A stretch of DNA of 13,839 nt from Parcubacteria group bacterium CG11_big_fil_rev_8_21_14_0_20_39_22 (GCA_002787175.1 PCWC01000055.1:1-13839), one strand, 5' to 3'. Shown: positions 1 through 7,692, counted from the stretch's first letter. Numbers and translations are program-made. The notes: generated by a model not told the origin, from the letters alone.

Positions 1-286
1 CTAGTTTTTGTTTTTAGATTCTTTTTCATTTTTGTCTGATTAATTGATAGATTACTCTATGTTATCAGACACACTTTATTTTACAGTCCCAGCATAGAAC
101 ATGTAGCTTGAACACAATGAGAGGAAGAGGTAACCTTTAATAGAAGACAATTTTTGAATTTTTGTAAATAATGTTTAAATTTACATTTAAGAGAAAAGGA
201 TATATGAGTGTCTTTGTTTGGAAATTCGGAAATTAAAAATTATTTGAAAATTGAGAATTGGAAATTAAAAATCCCTACTTCTTGTT
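1..286. other. AT-rich non-coding region downstream of prgI
   Basis: No credible gene is visible on either strand. The right part (about 220-275) is a run of degenerate AAATT/GAAAATTG-like units, low-complexity sequence of a kind I associate with intergenic spacers in these genomes. The left part holds one inverted repeat, listed separately. In related secretion clusters a VirB4 ATPase gene usually follows prgI directly, so the absence of coding sequence here is itself informative: VirB4 must start further left or be elsewhere. Confidence 0.6.
33..71. repeat. Inverted repeat, possible hairpin
   Basis: TGTCTGAT (33-40) is the exact reverse complement of ATCAGACA (64-71). A second short stem, ATAG/CTAT (47-50 and 57-60), lies inside it, so a two-tier hairpin is possible. 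On the minus strand, the direction of prgI transcription, it is followed by an A-rich rather than a T-rich stretch, so it does not look like a standard intrinsic terminator. Its function is unknown; an operator or mRNA 3'-end stabiliser is possible. Confidence 0.35.
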
Positions 287-748
287 CTAAGGTCTTCCTG
301 TCTTTTTGGTCATAGTCTCATTGGCTCCCGGATTAACGTTTTCGGATATATCAAGACTCCAAGTTAAATCTTTTAGTTTACTATCTGACAATCTGGGAAC
401 ATAAAGATTGGAAGCAGAATCATCCTTTTGCTCACCCGGTCTCTTTTTGTGTTCCGGTACCTTGGGAGTTTTTCTCCAAATATAGAGCTTGTTTCCGTAC
501 CAATATCTAAATGCAGCCTCGACTATTGCTATAAATGACTTGTTATTTATCTTGTAGAAAGCAAGAGCTCCACCAAGGGCAAGAGGAGGAATCATAAGAA
601 AGACTGTTATAAAAAAAGGAAGTGGTGAAAATCTGAATATCAAAAACGCAAGACCTCCTGATCCGGCAAGGTAAATAAACTGCTTTATGGTAAGCGGTCC
701 GAAGATCTTATCTTCTACTTCTATAAATTGTGGCACTTGAAAACGCAT
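287..748 (-). CDS. PrgI family membrane protein of a type IV secretion-like system
   Basis: This is a 153-residue protein with the typical PrgI start (MRFQVPQFIEVEDKIFGPLT), two closely spaced hydrophobic segments at about residues 22-40 and 43-65, then the conserved AFYKINNKSF and YWYGNKLYIWRK stretches. The C-terminal tail carries LSDSKLKDLTWSLDI (about 120-134), a motif I recall as common in CPR PrgI proteins. The family consists of small inner-membrane components encoded beside VirB4 and VirB6-like genes; the exact role is unclear. It is the last gene of the minus-strand locus. The ATG lies 8 nt past the four-helix-bundle stop codon and 1 nt past a repeat arm (751-775) that can pair with 1174-1199 in the mRNA. 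No Shine-Dalgarno sequence is visible, so translation is probably coupled to the preceding gene or structure-dependent. Confidence 0.9.
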   Translation of the reverse strand: MRFQVPQFIEVEDKIFGPLTIKQFIYLAGSGGLAFLIFRFSPLPFFITVFLMIPPLALGGALAFYKINNKSFIAIVEAAFRYWYGNKLYIWRKTPKVPEHKKRPGEQKDDSASNLYVPRLSDSKLKDLTWSLDISENVNPGANETMTKKTGRP

Positions 749-750
749 AA

Positions 751-775
751 TAGGTTTTAGTTTTTAGCTGTTAGT
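751..775 (-). repeat. 32-bp family repeat, copy E (partial, left arm)
   Basis: Read on the minus strand it begins CTAACAGCTAAAAACTAAAA and aligns without gaps to the other family members over its first 25 positions; it then runs into the prgI start codon at 748. It forms the inverted partner of copy A. It overlaps the end of the four-helix-bundle gene and lies directly upstream of prgI. Confidence 0.75.
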
Positions 776-1134
776 TTGCTTATCATACTATTTAACATCT
801 TCATTACTTCAATCAATAATTCCTCCAATTCTTTATAATTAAAACAATTAGTATTTTTTAGTTGCTTGGCTATCTCTATTTGGGTGCCTAATTCACCACC
901 TGATCCCAGTGAGATTCTTAAAAAATTTGTAAAATCCTTTTTGGTACTTCTGCACTTACTCTCGGCTATATTTGAAGGAATGGAAATCACCGCCCGTCGC
1001 ATTTGAGATGTTAAACCATACAGTTCTTCTTTTGGAAAATTATCGGTCAATTCATATACTTTAACGGATAATTCAACAGTTTTCTGCCATACTATAAGGT
1101 CTTTGTAAGATTTAATTTTTGATTCTTCCTTCAT
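757..1134 (-). CDS. Four-helix-bundle protein (23S rRNA IVP / bAvd family)
   Basis: This 125-residue protein has the family's recognisable blocks: YKDLIVWQK (10-18), FPKEELYGLTSQMRRAVISI (33-52), PSNIAES (53-59) and FLRISLGSGGELGTQIEIAK (71-90), followed by a last helix. The fold is four antiparallel helices and pentamers are known. Relatives are encoded in 23S rRNA intervening sequences and resemble Avd, the accessory protein of diversity-generating retroelement reverse transcriptases; biochemical function is unknown and nucleic-acid binding is plausible. The usual IAEG.GR loop reads IAESKCR here. The gene interrupts the secretion operon between the helical protein gene and prgI, on the same strand, and is enclosed by inverted repeats. 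No reverse transcriptase or rRNA is nearby. No clear ribosome binding site precedes the ATG. Confidence 0.9.
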   Translation of the reverse strand: MKEESKIKSYKDLIVWQKTVELSVKVYELTDNFPKEELYGLTSQMRRAVISIPSNIAESKCRSTKKDFTNFLRISLGSGGELGTQIEIAKQLKNTNCFNYKELEELLIEVMKMLNSMISKLTAKN

Positions 1135-1173
1135 ATTTTAGTTTTTCCCAACACCTTTCCCTTTATCTTATTT

Positions 1174-1205
1174 CCTAACAGCTAACACCTAAAACCTATC
1201 ACCTA
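1174..1205 (+). repeat. 32-bp family repeat, copy A (right arm)
   Basis: It begins CCTAACAGCTAACACCTAAA and ends ACCTATCACCTA. It is a full-length member of the family and the inverted partner of copy E. A pyrimidine-rich stretch with AACACCT lies 17 nt before it; copy D has the same AACACCT 16 nt before it, so the similarity of the right ends extends beyond the 32 bp. The TAG stop of the 1203-2234 gene is its last triplet on the minus strand. Confidence 0.8.
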
Positions 1206-2234
1206 CCCCAACGGTTCCCTATAAGGATCCACTGCGTATGACTCTGGTGCTTTTTGAGGGGAGCTTGGTCCGGTTATCGCTTGAGGTTCGGCTGGATTTT
1301 GACTTTTGCCCGTGGGAGAAGAAATTTTGCTCAAGAGTGCATCTTGCGCTTTCGCTTCCGATTTTTGTGGAGGCGGAGGCATTATGAAATCGTTGCCAGA
1401 TAAACTGCCATTGTCCCTATTTACAACATTGTCGGAAGGGTTACCGACACCATACTTTCCTTGTGAGGGAGGGTTTTGATTTTTAACATTTCCTTGAGCG
1501 TCGAGTTCTATAGCACTTGTTGGTCTTGGTTTTTCAATCTCTCTTAAAATATCCTCCCTTTTAGGTGCTGGAGGTAAGTTGGTGTCCGACTCATTTTCAG
1601 GCATTCTGGGTTTTTTACTGACGGGTGAGTATTGCCCCATTGTTTTATAAGGTGATTTTCTGTCTCCAACTTGATTAGCTTCGGTATATTGGTTTTGGCT
1701 TGATAATTTAGGCATATCGTTGCCTGTAGGTAGGTTCGCGGGAATACTTGTATCTTCCTGTACGTTTTGAACGGGTTCAGGAGTTTTTTGAGGTAAAGGT
1801 TTCTCTGTAGGTAGATGGGTCGAGGGGATAAATTGTACATCGGCAGATTTGTCTACAGGTTTCATCGGGGATTCGTTGGAATTTATACGGGTGTCTGTTT
1901 GAGTTTCTTCAGGACTTTTCATCATAGCTTCCCTTACTTTAAGGAGGACTCTTTTATTTATCTCTTCCGCTACCTGTCCGGCTTTGTCTCTCCTCTCTTT
2001 GCCTAACTTGGTGGCAACGGTATCAACAAAATCGTTTGTTCTTGTTTTTCCAAGTAGTATGCTTTTAGTCGCTTCGTATATTTCCCCTATCTCACTTATA
2101 AGCAGGTCGTGTCCTTCGCCAATATCAAGGACTGCAGGGGCGACTTCGATAGATTTTATGGCAGATTTTACCTTTTCAGGTAATTTAGAATTATCAAGTT
2201 CTTTATGTAAGTCTATGTCGTTATATACAGGCAT
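1203..2234 (-). CDS. Uncharacterised helical-domain protein with long proline-rich tail
   Basis: This 343-residue protein has no signal peptide or membrane segment and should be cytosolic. Residues about 15-106 look like a compact all-helical domain ending in VAEEINKRVLLKVREAMMK. I recall a similar domain (an IG.KH.L..D..G.L..ET...LG pattern, then an IN..V...IRE segment) in many CPR proteins of unknown function, but cannot name a family. From about 107 onward the chain is low complexity, rich in P, S, Q, N and K, with FIMPPPPQKSE near 283; this is probably disordered and perhaps a docking tail. The start lies 27 nt after the VirB6-like stop in the same operon; the stop codon falls in repeat copy A. 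A role as a soluble partner of the VirB6-like protein or VirB4 is only a guess from context. Confidence 0.75.
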   Translation of the reverse strand: MPVYNDIDLHKELDNSKLPEKVKSAIKSIEVAPAVLDIGEGHDLLISEIGEIYEATKSILLGKTRTNDFVDTVATKLGKERRDKAGQVAEEINKRVLLKVREAMMKSPEETQTDTRINSNESPMKPVDKSADVQFIPSTHLPTEKPLPQKTPEPVQNVQEDTSIPANLPTGNDMPKLSSQNQYTEANQVGDRKSPYKTMGQYSPVSKKPRMPENESDTNLPPAPKREDILREIEKPRPTSAIELDAQGNVKNQNPPSQGKYGVGNPSDNVVNRDNGSLSGNDFIMPPPPQKSEAKAQDALLSKISSPTGKSQNPAEPQAITGPSSPQKAPESYAVDPYREPLG

Positions 2235-2261
2235 AATTTGTTTTTAATTTAATTTTTAATT

Positions 2262-5237
2262 TTAAGATGTTGAAGTCCCTCCAGTGTTACCTTGGCTACT
2301 TGAATTGGAAGATTGTGTGGTCTGGCTACCTTTCATTGGTAGAGGTTTACCAGATGCTACAAATTTGACTCGTTCTGCGTCTGGCTTTTCTACACCTTCA
2401 GGTAAAGTGGCGTTATAAAATACCTTACCGTCTCTATCGTTTAACATCCAGTCAAGAGCGGTTAGGTTGGCTTCGCTCATAGCGGGTCCACCTTCAGTAA
2501 ATTTCTTCCAGTCTTTATAGAGCTTGGTCACGATATATTCGTTGTCGGCAACATCTTTATCTCCCCGACCTATCGCTTTAAGTATAGATCTATCGAAATG
2601 TTCAATAATAACAGGTTCTTTTCTAAATCTTCCTTTCATACCTGCTATTTCGCTTGGAGATCGGCCTGCCAAATGTTGGTCTATCATCCCACCCTTCTTT
2701 GTGGTTTCATTATGCATTGCTTTAGCACCTTCCCTCTCCACGTCTGGCAAAGCTTCAAAGAATTTATTCCAATCCTCACCGACCTTTTTGAAGAGTTCTT
2801 TTCTATCGTCCATCATCACCTCTTTTTCCTGTTCCGTCAGTATGACTTGATTTCCTTTTTCATCCGTTCTGGTATGACCTATGCCGTAGGACATATATCG
2901 AGCTTCGTTTAATACGTGATCTTTTCCTAAACGGATTTCGTCTTTTATCATACGGCTGTAGTCGGAACTTCTTCTTATGTCTTGGACCTGACTTGTACGT
3001 AGGGATTCAGTAAACGCTTCCTTTCTAAAAATATCAGTCTCGCCACCTTCTGTTTTCGGTAGAAGATTAAGAAGTCCCAAATGAGTTGTCTCAAAAGATC
3101 TTATGTTGTCATAAATACGGTTTCTAAGTCCCGGTGCTTTCGGCTCTTCTCCTTTTCTGCCACTTTTAATCCATTTGTCGTATTCTTTTTTGTACTCTAT
3201 TTTCTTTTCTTCAACATCGTTTACTTCATTGAGAATTTCGGAGAAATGTGCCTTTATCATTTCTTGTCCATCTGTCGGGGTAAATCCTCGGTCGGTATTT
3301 TCTATAGCGGCTTTGACTTGAGCGGCGGTAGCGTATCGCATTATGCTCGGGTCATATAGTGAATCTTCGGGCATATATTTGGCAAATTCTTTCGGAGAGA
3401 TTCGTATAAGTGCCTCTTCTATGGTAGTTTGCGATTTTGCAAGTTCTCTTTCGAGGTTTTTTATATCTTCTTCTACACTACCTCGTTCTTCTTTTGTTAT
3501 TGCTTTGCCTAAGGTTTCACTCTTTTCATTTATTTCTTTTTGTAGTTCGTTCTTCTCCTCATCTGTAGTCGCTTTGGATAAGGTTTCTTTTAGATCTCTT
3601 ATTTCTCTTTGTAGTTTGTTCTTGTCCTCACCTGTCATTGTTATCTTTCCTTCCAAATATCCGCTCTTCTCTTTCATCTCTTTTTCAATCCTCTGATTTT
3701 CAATTTTCTCCCTCTGCGCGAGGTTTATAGCACCATTAATTGTATCTATACGCTCTCTCTTGGCTTTAAGATCTTTGTCACTCTGGTGAGTCTCCTCGGC
3801 AGAATACCCCCCCAATTTTTTATTGACCAAGGCACCGATAGTGCGTTCTCTTATAACCTTGGTAGACGGCTTGTTCCAAAACGCACTCTCATCCATCTTC
3901 TGGTTTAGATCTCTAAAGCTTACACGTTCCTCTTTTTTGGTATTCAATGTCGGTTTCAAACCTGAAAAAGTAATTCTGTTTTTCTCTTTATCCATTTTGA
4001 TGAAAGGAACAGAGCCCTTATTTAAGTATTGCCTCGCAGCCCATCCTCCAACCCAAGCTGCTCTGCCTCCAAATCCCCTGCTGACTGTCTTTGCAGCTGT
4101 AATACCGAAGTTGGCGGTTTTACCTCCTATTGAAGTCGCTACAACCAAACATCCAACTATGAGTCCGATAAGGGTAAGGAAGTTTATGATGATTGAGAAA
4201 CCGGTACCGCTTGTGAAGGTTGAAGCGAAACTGGCGTCAAATATAAACTTGGAAAAGGCTTCACTTTGTATGGCTGTGACCACCACATAAGCGAGCATCA
4301 TATATAGTGGTGCAAAGAAGGACTGTTTGAGAAGCATATCCCACCAAGCGTTGGCTTTGCCTGAGAGACCGGGTAGAGCAAATGCCACAAAAGCAAGGGG
4401 AGATAAAATCATCAAAAAAATCAAAATAATCGCCCTACCAAGAAACATTAAAGATGTTGCAAGAAACACGAAGGCAGAAATTACAAAAAAGATTGAACCT
4501 GCAACCGAGATTAAAATCACATTTGTAGTGTTTACAAAAGTTTCTCTGCTGTTGCTGGCTTGTTTTATTAGACCGCTACTCTCTTCGTTTACTTTCCCAA
4601 TGTCTCCTGTGTTATATATAGATTGGAGCTTAAAGCCTTGCATATAAGCGGCGGAGAGAGAATTGTCTCCTCTTTGACCGTCAGCTATTTGCTTCTCTGT
4701 CGGGGCGAGTATCGAATTATAGAAATGAATCGTGACGATATTTGATGCATCGACTACTGCCTGGGATATAAACAAACTAAAATTTATAAGAAGGGCTGAT
4801 AGAACCAATCTTGCCAACATTCTTTTCGTGTTGCCGCCGGCAAGACCGAGTATGGTGCTTATCGATATATATAAAAGCACGAAAATGAAGCACAAGTTTG
4901 CAAGGTCTCGGAAGATTGTCCAACCGATATTTACCACAGGTATCGTATCCAAAAAAGCACTAAAATTCACCGTCTGGTCGATTGCCGAATCCAATATAAG
5001 ACCGGAAAAGCCGAGAAAAAGTCCTGCAATAGATAGAGCTAAGGTCGCAAACCATGCCACAATGGAATTAAAACATTTAGCCGTATTAAAACCACGCCAG
5101 CCAAAACTACATCCTCCTGAGGACTCTTCCTGGGCAGGTGGCGGTAAAGGACCTGTGCCTTGACCAAAAGCGACCATCGGAGACAACACGGCAAATAGTA
5201 TGAATATTATAAATGTAAACGTTAGAGCTTTCTTCAT
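2262..5237 (-). CDS. VirB6/TrbL-like polytopic membrane protein with coiled-coil tail
   Basis: This is a 991-residue protein. An N-terminal hydrophobic segment (3-23) ending near AFGQG looks like a signal peptide. Further membrane segments fall at about 59-81, 110-133, 140-162, 240-264, 266-290, 305-323 and 347-370, with the GRAIILIFLMILSPLAF stretch (267-283) typical of TrbL/VirB6 channel proteins. These form the inner-membrane channel of type IV secretion systems. After about residue 380 a glycine/arginine-rich linker leads into some 600 hydrophilic residues, including a charged coiled coil (about 485-605) with three 23-residue repeats. This tail is much longer than in classical VirB6 (about 300 residues in total). 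The start is placed 1 nt after the TGA of the preceding gene, so translation is likely coupled. The C-terminus ends in an S/T/Q/N/G-rich stretch. Confidence 0.82.
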   Translation of the reverse strand: MKKALTFTFIIFILFAVLSPMVAFGQGTGPLPPPAQEESSGGCSFGWRGFNTAKCFNSIVAWFATLALSIAGLFLGFSGLILDSAIDQTVNFSAFLDTIPVVNIGWTIFRDLANLCFIFVLLYISISTILGLAGGNTKRMLARLVLSALLINFSLFISQAVVDASNIVTIHFYNSILAPTEKQIADGQRGDNSLSAAYMQGFKLQSIYNTGDIGKVNEESSGLIKQASNSRETFVNTTNVILISVAGSIFFVISAFVFLATSLMFLGRAIILIFLMILSPLAFVAFALPGLSGKANAWWDMLLKQSFFAPLYMMLAYVVVTAIQSEAFSKFIFDASFASTFTSGTGFSIIINFLTLIGLIVGCLVVATSIGGKTANFGITAAKTVSRGFGGRAAWVGGWAARQYLNKGSVPFIKMDKEKNRITFSGLKPTLNTKKEERVSFRDLNQKMDESAFWNKPSTKVIRERTIGALVNKKLGGYSAEETHQSDKDLKAKRERIDTINGAINLAQREKIENQRIEKEMKEKSGYLEGKITMTGEDKNKLQREIRDLKETLSKATTDEEKNELQKEINEKSETLGKAITKEERGSVEEDIKNLERELAKSQTTIEEALIRISPKEFAKYMPEDSLYDPSIMRYATAAQVKAAIENTDRGFTPTDGQEMIKAHFSEILNEVNDVEEKKIEYKKEYDKWIKSGRKGEEPKAPGLRNRIYDNIRSFETTHLGLLNLLPKTEGGETDIFRKEAFTESLRTSQVQDIRRSSDYSRMIKDEIRLGKDHVLNEARYMSYGIGHTRTDEKGNQVILTEQEKEVMMDDRKELFKKVGEDWNKFFEALPDVEREGAKAMHNETTKKGGMIDQHLAGRSPSEIAGMKGRFRKEPVIIEHFDRSILKAIGRGDKDVADNEYIVTKLYKDWKKFTEGGPAMSEANLTALDWMLNDRDGKVFYNATLPEGVEKPDAERVKFVASGKPLPMKGSQTTQSSNSSSQGNTGGTSTS
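3423..3629 (-). repeat. Three tandem 69-bp coding repeats (23-residue coiled-coil units)
   Basis: Residues 537-559, 560-582 and 583-605 of the VirB6-like protein align as three successive 23-residue units: the first begins EDKNKLQREI, the second EEKNELQKEI and the third, more divergent, EERGSVEEDI. The first two also match well at DNA level (for example TTCTCCTCATCTGTAGTC and TTGTCCTCACCTGTCATT on the plus strand). The pattern suggests recent in-frame duplication within the coiled-coil tail. Confidence 0.7.
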
Positions 5238-5238
5238 A

Positions 5239-7563
5239 TCAATTTTCTATGGTGAGTCGGCTTTCATTTCGGCTTATCTCTTTCCCTTCTTCGTTACGAA
5301 TAGAGGTTATCAAATTGTACTCTCCGAGCACAACCGTCTCTTTGACAGTGAAACCGTAATGTAAAACATTGTCCGAGTCTTTAGAAAATGAGAAAGTGTC
5401 TGGTATATTTACAGGATTTGGAGATGTTATAGAAGAATAGGTTTGTGAAAATTCTTGGACACCGTCTTTTGTAAGCCAGACCTCAAGTGGTGAAAGAATG
5501 TTGTTTATGACCGTGTTTGTACCCTCTTTTTGAAGTGAAAATGTAACCAATAAATTATTCGCATCTTGATCTGGTGATATAGAAAGTTCTATCGTCCCCT
5601 CATCATTACCGCTGTAAGTGTTGTCCTCATTTGAATCAATCCCGATCGACACAGATAGAGGCACGACTGTATCACCGTTATCAGATCCTTGGCTTGATTG
5701 ATTTTGATTAACTTCGGTACCGAAGACTTTGACTTCCGCTATCGAGAGATAACCGTACCTTCTTTTGAAGATTTTTATGTAAGAAGCTTTCCTTCCTATT
5801 TTAAAAGTTTGAGGATAACTTATATTACCAATATGTATAGTTTCAACTATGCCGGTGTTGTTTTGTATAGTCTGGGAATAAGTTTCGTCTATGGCAAAAG
5901 GTTCGGTTGAAAGCAGTATTGTAACAAATGATGATTGGTTTGGGAGGTTAGGTCTCGGAACAAACTCGATTTCCTCTATATTTTCAATCTCATACAAATT
6001 TCCGAAACTATCTCTGGTCAAATCAACTTGCCACCAACCCAGACCTTCATTTGTAATAGCGGTTGTTTGCTCAGTGCTGTCAACCGCAAGCCCGGACGTA
6101 TAAACCTGAAAATCACTGTAGGTCGAACTTTGTACGGTGGGTTTGTTTAGTGCCAAGTTTTTGCGACGAGGTTGCTCGCCTTCACCACTTGAAAAGCCAA
6201 AATCATCCGGCACAAAACCAGGTGCTTGATCTTCGGCAAACTGGTTTATTTCCGAGTTTCTGCAATAAAGTTGCATGCTGCTCAAGTTATCTTGGCTCCA
6301 AGGGGCGTTGTTGTTGTCGATCGCTTCTACTGGTTCACCGAACCTGTTGTTTGTCGAGTCGTATACTCCCACGAGGACTGTTCCATCTCCATTTACACTG
6401 TAGCTATCTCGTCTGAACTCTGTACAGGTGAGAGATATGTTGGCGGGTTTTGTGGCGGAGGCGACGGCAAGTTGCCTGTTAAATTCTGATTGGCTGTCCT
6501 CTGATACATAACCATCAAAATACGACCCTCCTCCCCCGCTTGGACTTTGCGATGAACCGAGAAGTCCAGTCGAGCTCATTACTTTGGTTAAAGCAAAATT
6601 GACTACCGCACTTAGGATTTCGTTTATCTCATCGGCAAACTCGAGTTCTCTAAGTTCTGCCGGCAAAACTTCTTGAAGCTGACCTTCTATAACGGAGCCC
6701 GGAGTATTTACTGTACATTTACCCTCGAGTCGTTCATGGTAAGCTTCTTCGCCTCCCGAATCACCTGATGGACAACTTTCCCAGGACATAAAGCCCTGTC
6801 CCCAATCGAGCTTATCAAGCTCTATATTGTGGCGACCTTGAATACGTGTGTCTATATCACTTGTGAGTTGAACAAAACTACCATAGGGATTGTTTTGAGG
6901 ACTCCTATGCATTGCAAACCATTGGTTCCAACCTTGCTTACCTCCGAAATTTCCTCCGACAAAAGCATTGTGTATGTTTTCTTCAATATCGGTAAGCCGA
7001 CAACCAATATAGTCACTTCGAGTGCTTGAATAATGTAAATTAAGGGCAAGACGTAAATCAAGATCAAACGGGCTACACAATATTTCACCTATATCGCCCA
7101 AGCTCCTTATAGATTCACCTATTACTTGGTCGCTAATGTCCCCCAAAAAACCCTCGGGATTTGTAACAAAAGTTGGTGAATCATTGAAACCTCCGTTTAT
7201 CCAGTTGACTACGCTTTTTGTTACTGTTTTTATCATTATTTTACCGACAACCTTAACTGCGAAATCCAAAAAACAATCTTTCTTGGTTTGTGCAGCCTGC
7301 TCTTGTTTTATGTCTGAATTTATAGAGGCGTTTGCCCTATCAAAAACCGGTACACTTGTAAAACTGCTCGTCGCTTGATTTACGGCATCTCCCGCTTTTC
7401 CAGCAAGTCCCACCAAAAGACAACCTAAAAACGCATCGGCTTTTTGAGGGCGGGTAAAAAGTACACTCGGAGCTATAATAGAAACAACGAGTATTATTAT
7501 TGTTGTTTTTTTAAAAAATTGTCTCAAGTTTCGGATTTTAGGAGGAAGAGTATTTGTTTCCAT
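5239..7563 (-). CDS. Large exported protein with discoidin (F5/8 type C) and Ig-like domains
   Basis: Starting at the ATG at 7563 the protein has 774 residues; an in-frame TTG at 7656 would add 31 but lies only 3 nt past a good -10. A hydrophobic segment (about 20-36), then TRPQKADA before FLGC, suggests a cleaved signal peptide. Residues about 45-440 form a conserved-looking region (GGNFGGKQGWNQWFAMH, NNPYGSFV, LDWGQGFMSWESC) with paired cysteines that I recall from CPR secretion clusters, with no known function. Residues about 467-616 are a discoidin domain: NLALNKPTVQSSTYSD, GWWQVDL, a Y.I..IE.I strand and a closing YIKIFKRRYGYLSIAEVKVF. The last 140 residues look like an Ig-type beta domain. 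Discoidin domains usually bind glycans or lipids, so adhesion or envelope docking is likely. It is coupled to the VirB6-like gene (TGA, 1 nt, ATG). Confidence 0.75.
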   Translation of the reverse strand: METNTLPPKIRNLRQFFKKTTIIILVVSIIAPSVLFTRPQKADAFLGCLLVGLAGKAGDAVNQATSSFTSVPVFDRANASINSDIKQEQAAQTKKDCFLDFAVKVVGKIMIKTVTKSVVNWINGGFNDSPTFVTNPEGFLGDISDQVIGESIRSLGDIGEILCSPFDLDLRLALNLHYSSTRSDYIGCRLTDIEENIHNAFVGGNFGGKQGWNQWFAMHRSPQNNPYGSFVQLTSDIDTRIQGRHNIELDKLDWGQGFMSWESCPSGDSGGEEAYHERLEGKCTVNTPGSVIEGQLQEVLPAELRELEFADEINEILSAVVNFALTKVMSSTGLLGSSQSPSGGGGSYFDGYVSEDSQSEFNRQLAVASATKPANISLTCTEFRRDSYSVNGDGTVLVGVYDSTNNRFGEPVEAIDNNNAPWSQDNLSSMQLYCRNSEINQFAEDQAPGFVPDDFGFSSGEGEQPRRKNLALNKPTVQSSTYSDFQVYTSGLAVDSTEQTTAITNEGLGWWQVDLTRDSFGNLYEIENIEEIEFVPRPNLPNQSSFVTILLSTEPFAIDETYSQTIQNNTGIVETIHIGNISYPQTFKIGRKASYIKIFKRRYGYLSIAEVKVFGTEVNQNQSSQGSDNGDTVVPLSVSIGIDSNEDNTYSGNDEGTIELSISPDQDANNLLVTFSLQKEGTNTVINNILSPLEVWLTKDGVQEFSQTYSSITSPNPVNIPDTFSFSKDSDNVLHYGFTVKETVVLGEYNLITSIRNEEGKEISRNESRLTIEN

Positions 7564-7652
7564 AATTATTTTACGTCGAGACTCTTTGAGAGAGTTTCTA
7601 AAAAACCCTTTCTGTTTTGGTACATCCAGCTCTTTGCCTCGACAAACTTTCG

Positions 7653-7690
7653 GCAAGCGATTATGCCAAAGGAAAAATTTTCCACCTTCT
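7653..7690 (-). promoter_or_regulatory. Probable promoter of the secretion operon, with palindrome
   Basis: On the minus strand TGG followed by CATAAT (7665-7660) is an extended -10 with one mismatch to TATAAT. Transcription would start near 7653 and give a leader of about 90 nt to the ATG at 7563. The perfect odd-centred inverted repeat GGAAAA-A-TTTTCC (7671-7683) lies in the spacer just upstream, a position where a bound repressor would block RNA polymerase. A promoter in the 36-nt gap after the thrombospondin-repeat gene would partly uncouple the two genes. Confidence 0.45.
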
Positions 7691-7692
7691 AA

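Larger units (their letters stand above)
751..1205. mobile_element. Inverted-repeat-bounded cassette carrying the four-helix-bundle gene
   Basis: The left arm (750-775) and the reverse complement of the right arm (1174-1199) match at 23 of 26 positions. They enclose about 400 bp that hold only the four-helix-bundle gene. The left arm encodes the protein's last residues (LTAKN) and its TAA stop at 757-759; the right arm supplies the TAG stop (1203-1205) of the upstream gene. In established cases, genes of this protein family sit in 23S rRNA intervening sequences that are a few hundred bp long and bounded by complementary ends, so the architecture matches, but the site here is a protein operon. 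No target-site duplication is evident. That it is or was mobile is inference. Confidence 0.55.

Noticed and set aside
751..1134. Diversity-generating retroelement, because the four-helix protein resembles Avd
   Set aside because: No reverse transcriptase and no template/variable repeat pair are present in the window; the inverted repeats are too short and in the wrong arrangement.
1544..2247. ORFs of 63-98 residues on both strands overlapping the proline-rich protein gene
   Set aside because: They are alternative frames of low-complexity coding sequence, without promoters or conserved features.
3081..3696. Plus-strand ORFs of 92 and 117 residues opposite the VirB6-like gene
   Set aside because: They are antisense shadows of the coiled-coil region; the products are runs of F, S and L with no domain, start signal or independent context.
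3823..5163. Several plus-strand ORFs of 106-155 residues opposite the VirB6-like membrane part
   Set aside because: They are shadows of a well-supported minus-strand gene with clear membrane segments; no ribosome binding sites or recognisable motifs.
7564..7656. TTG start at 7656 for the discoidin protein
   Set aside because: It lies 3 nt after the -10 hexamer, too close for transcription to include it, and would put 31 extra residues before a good signal peptide.
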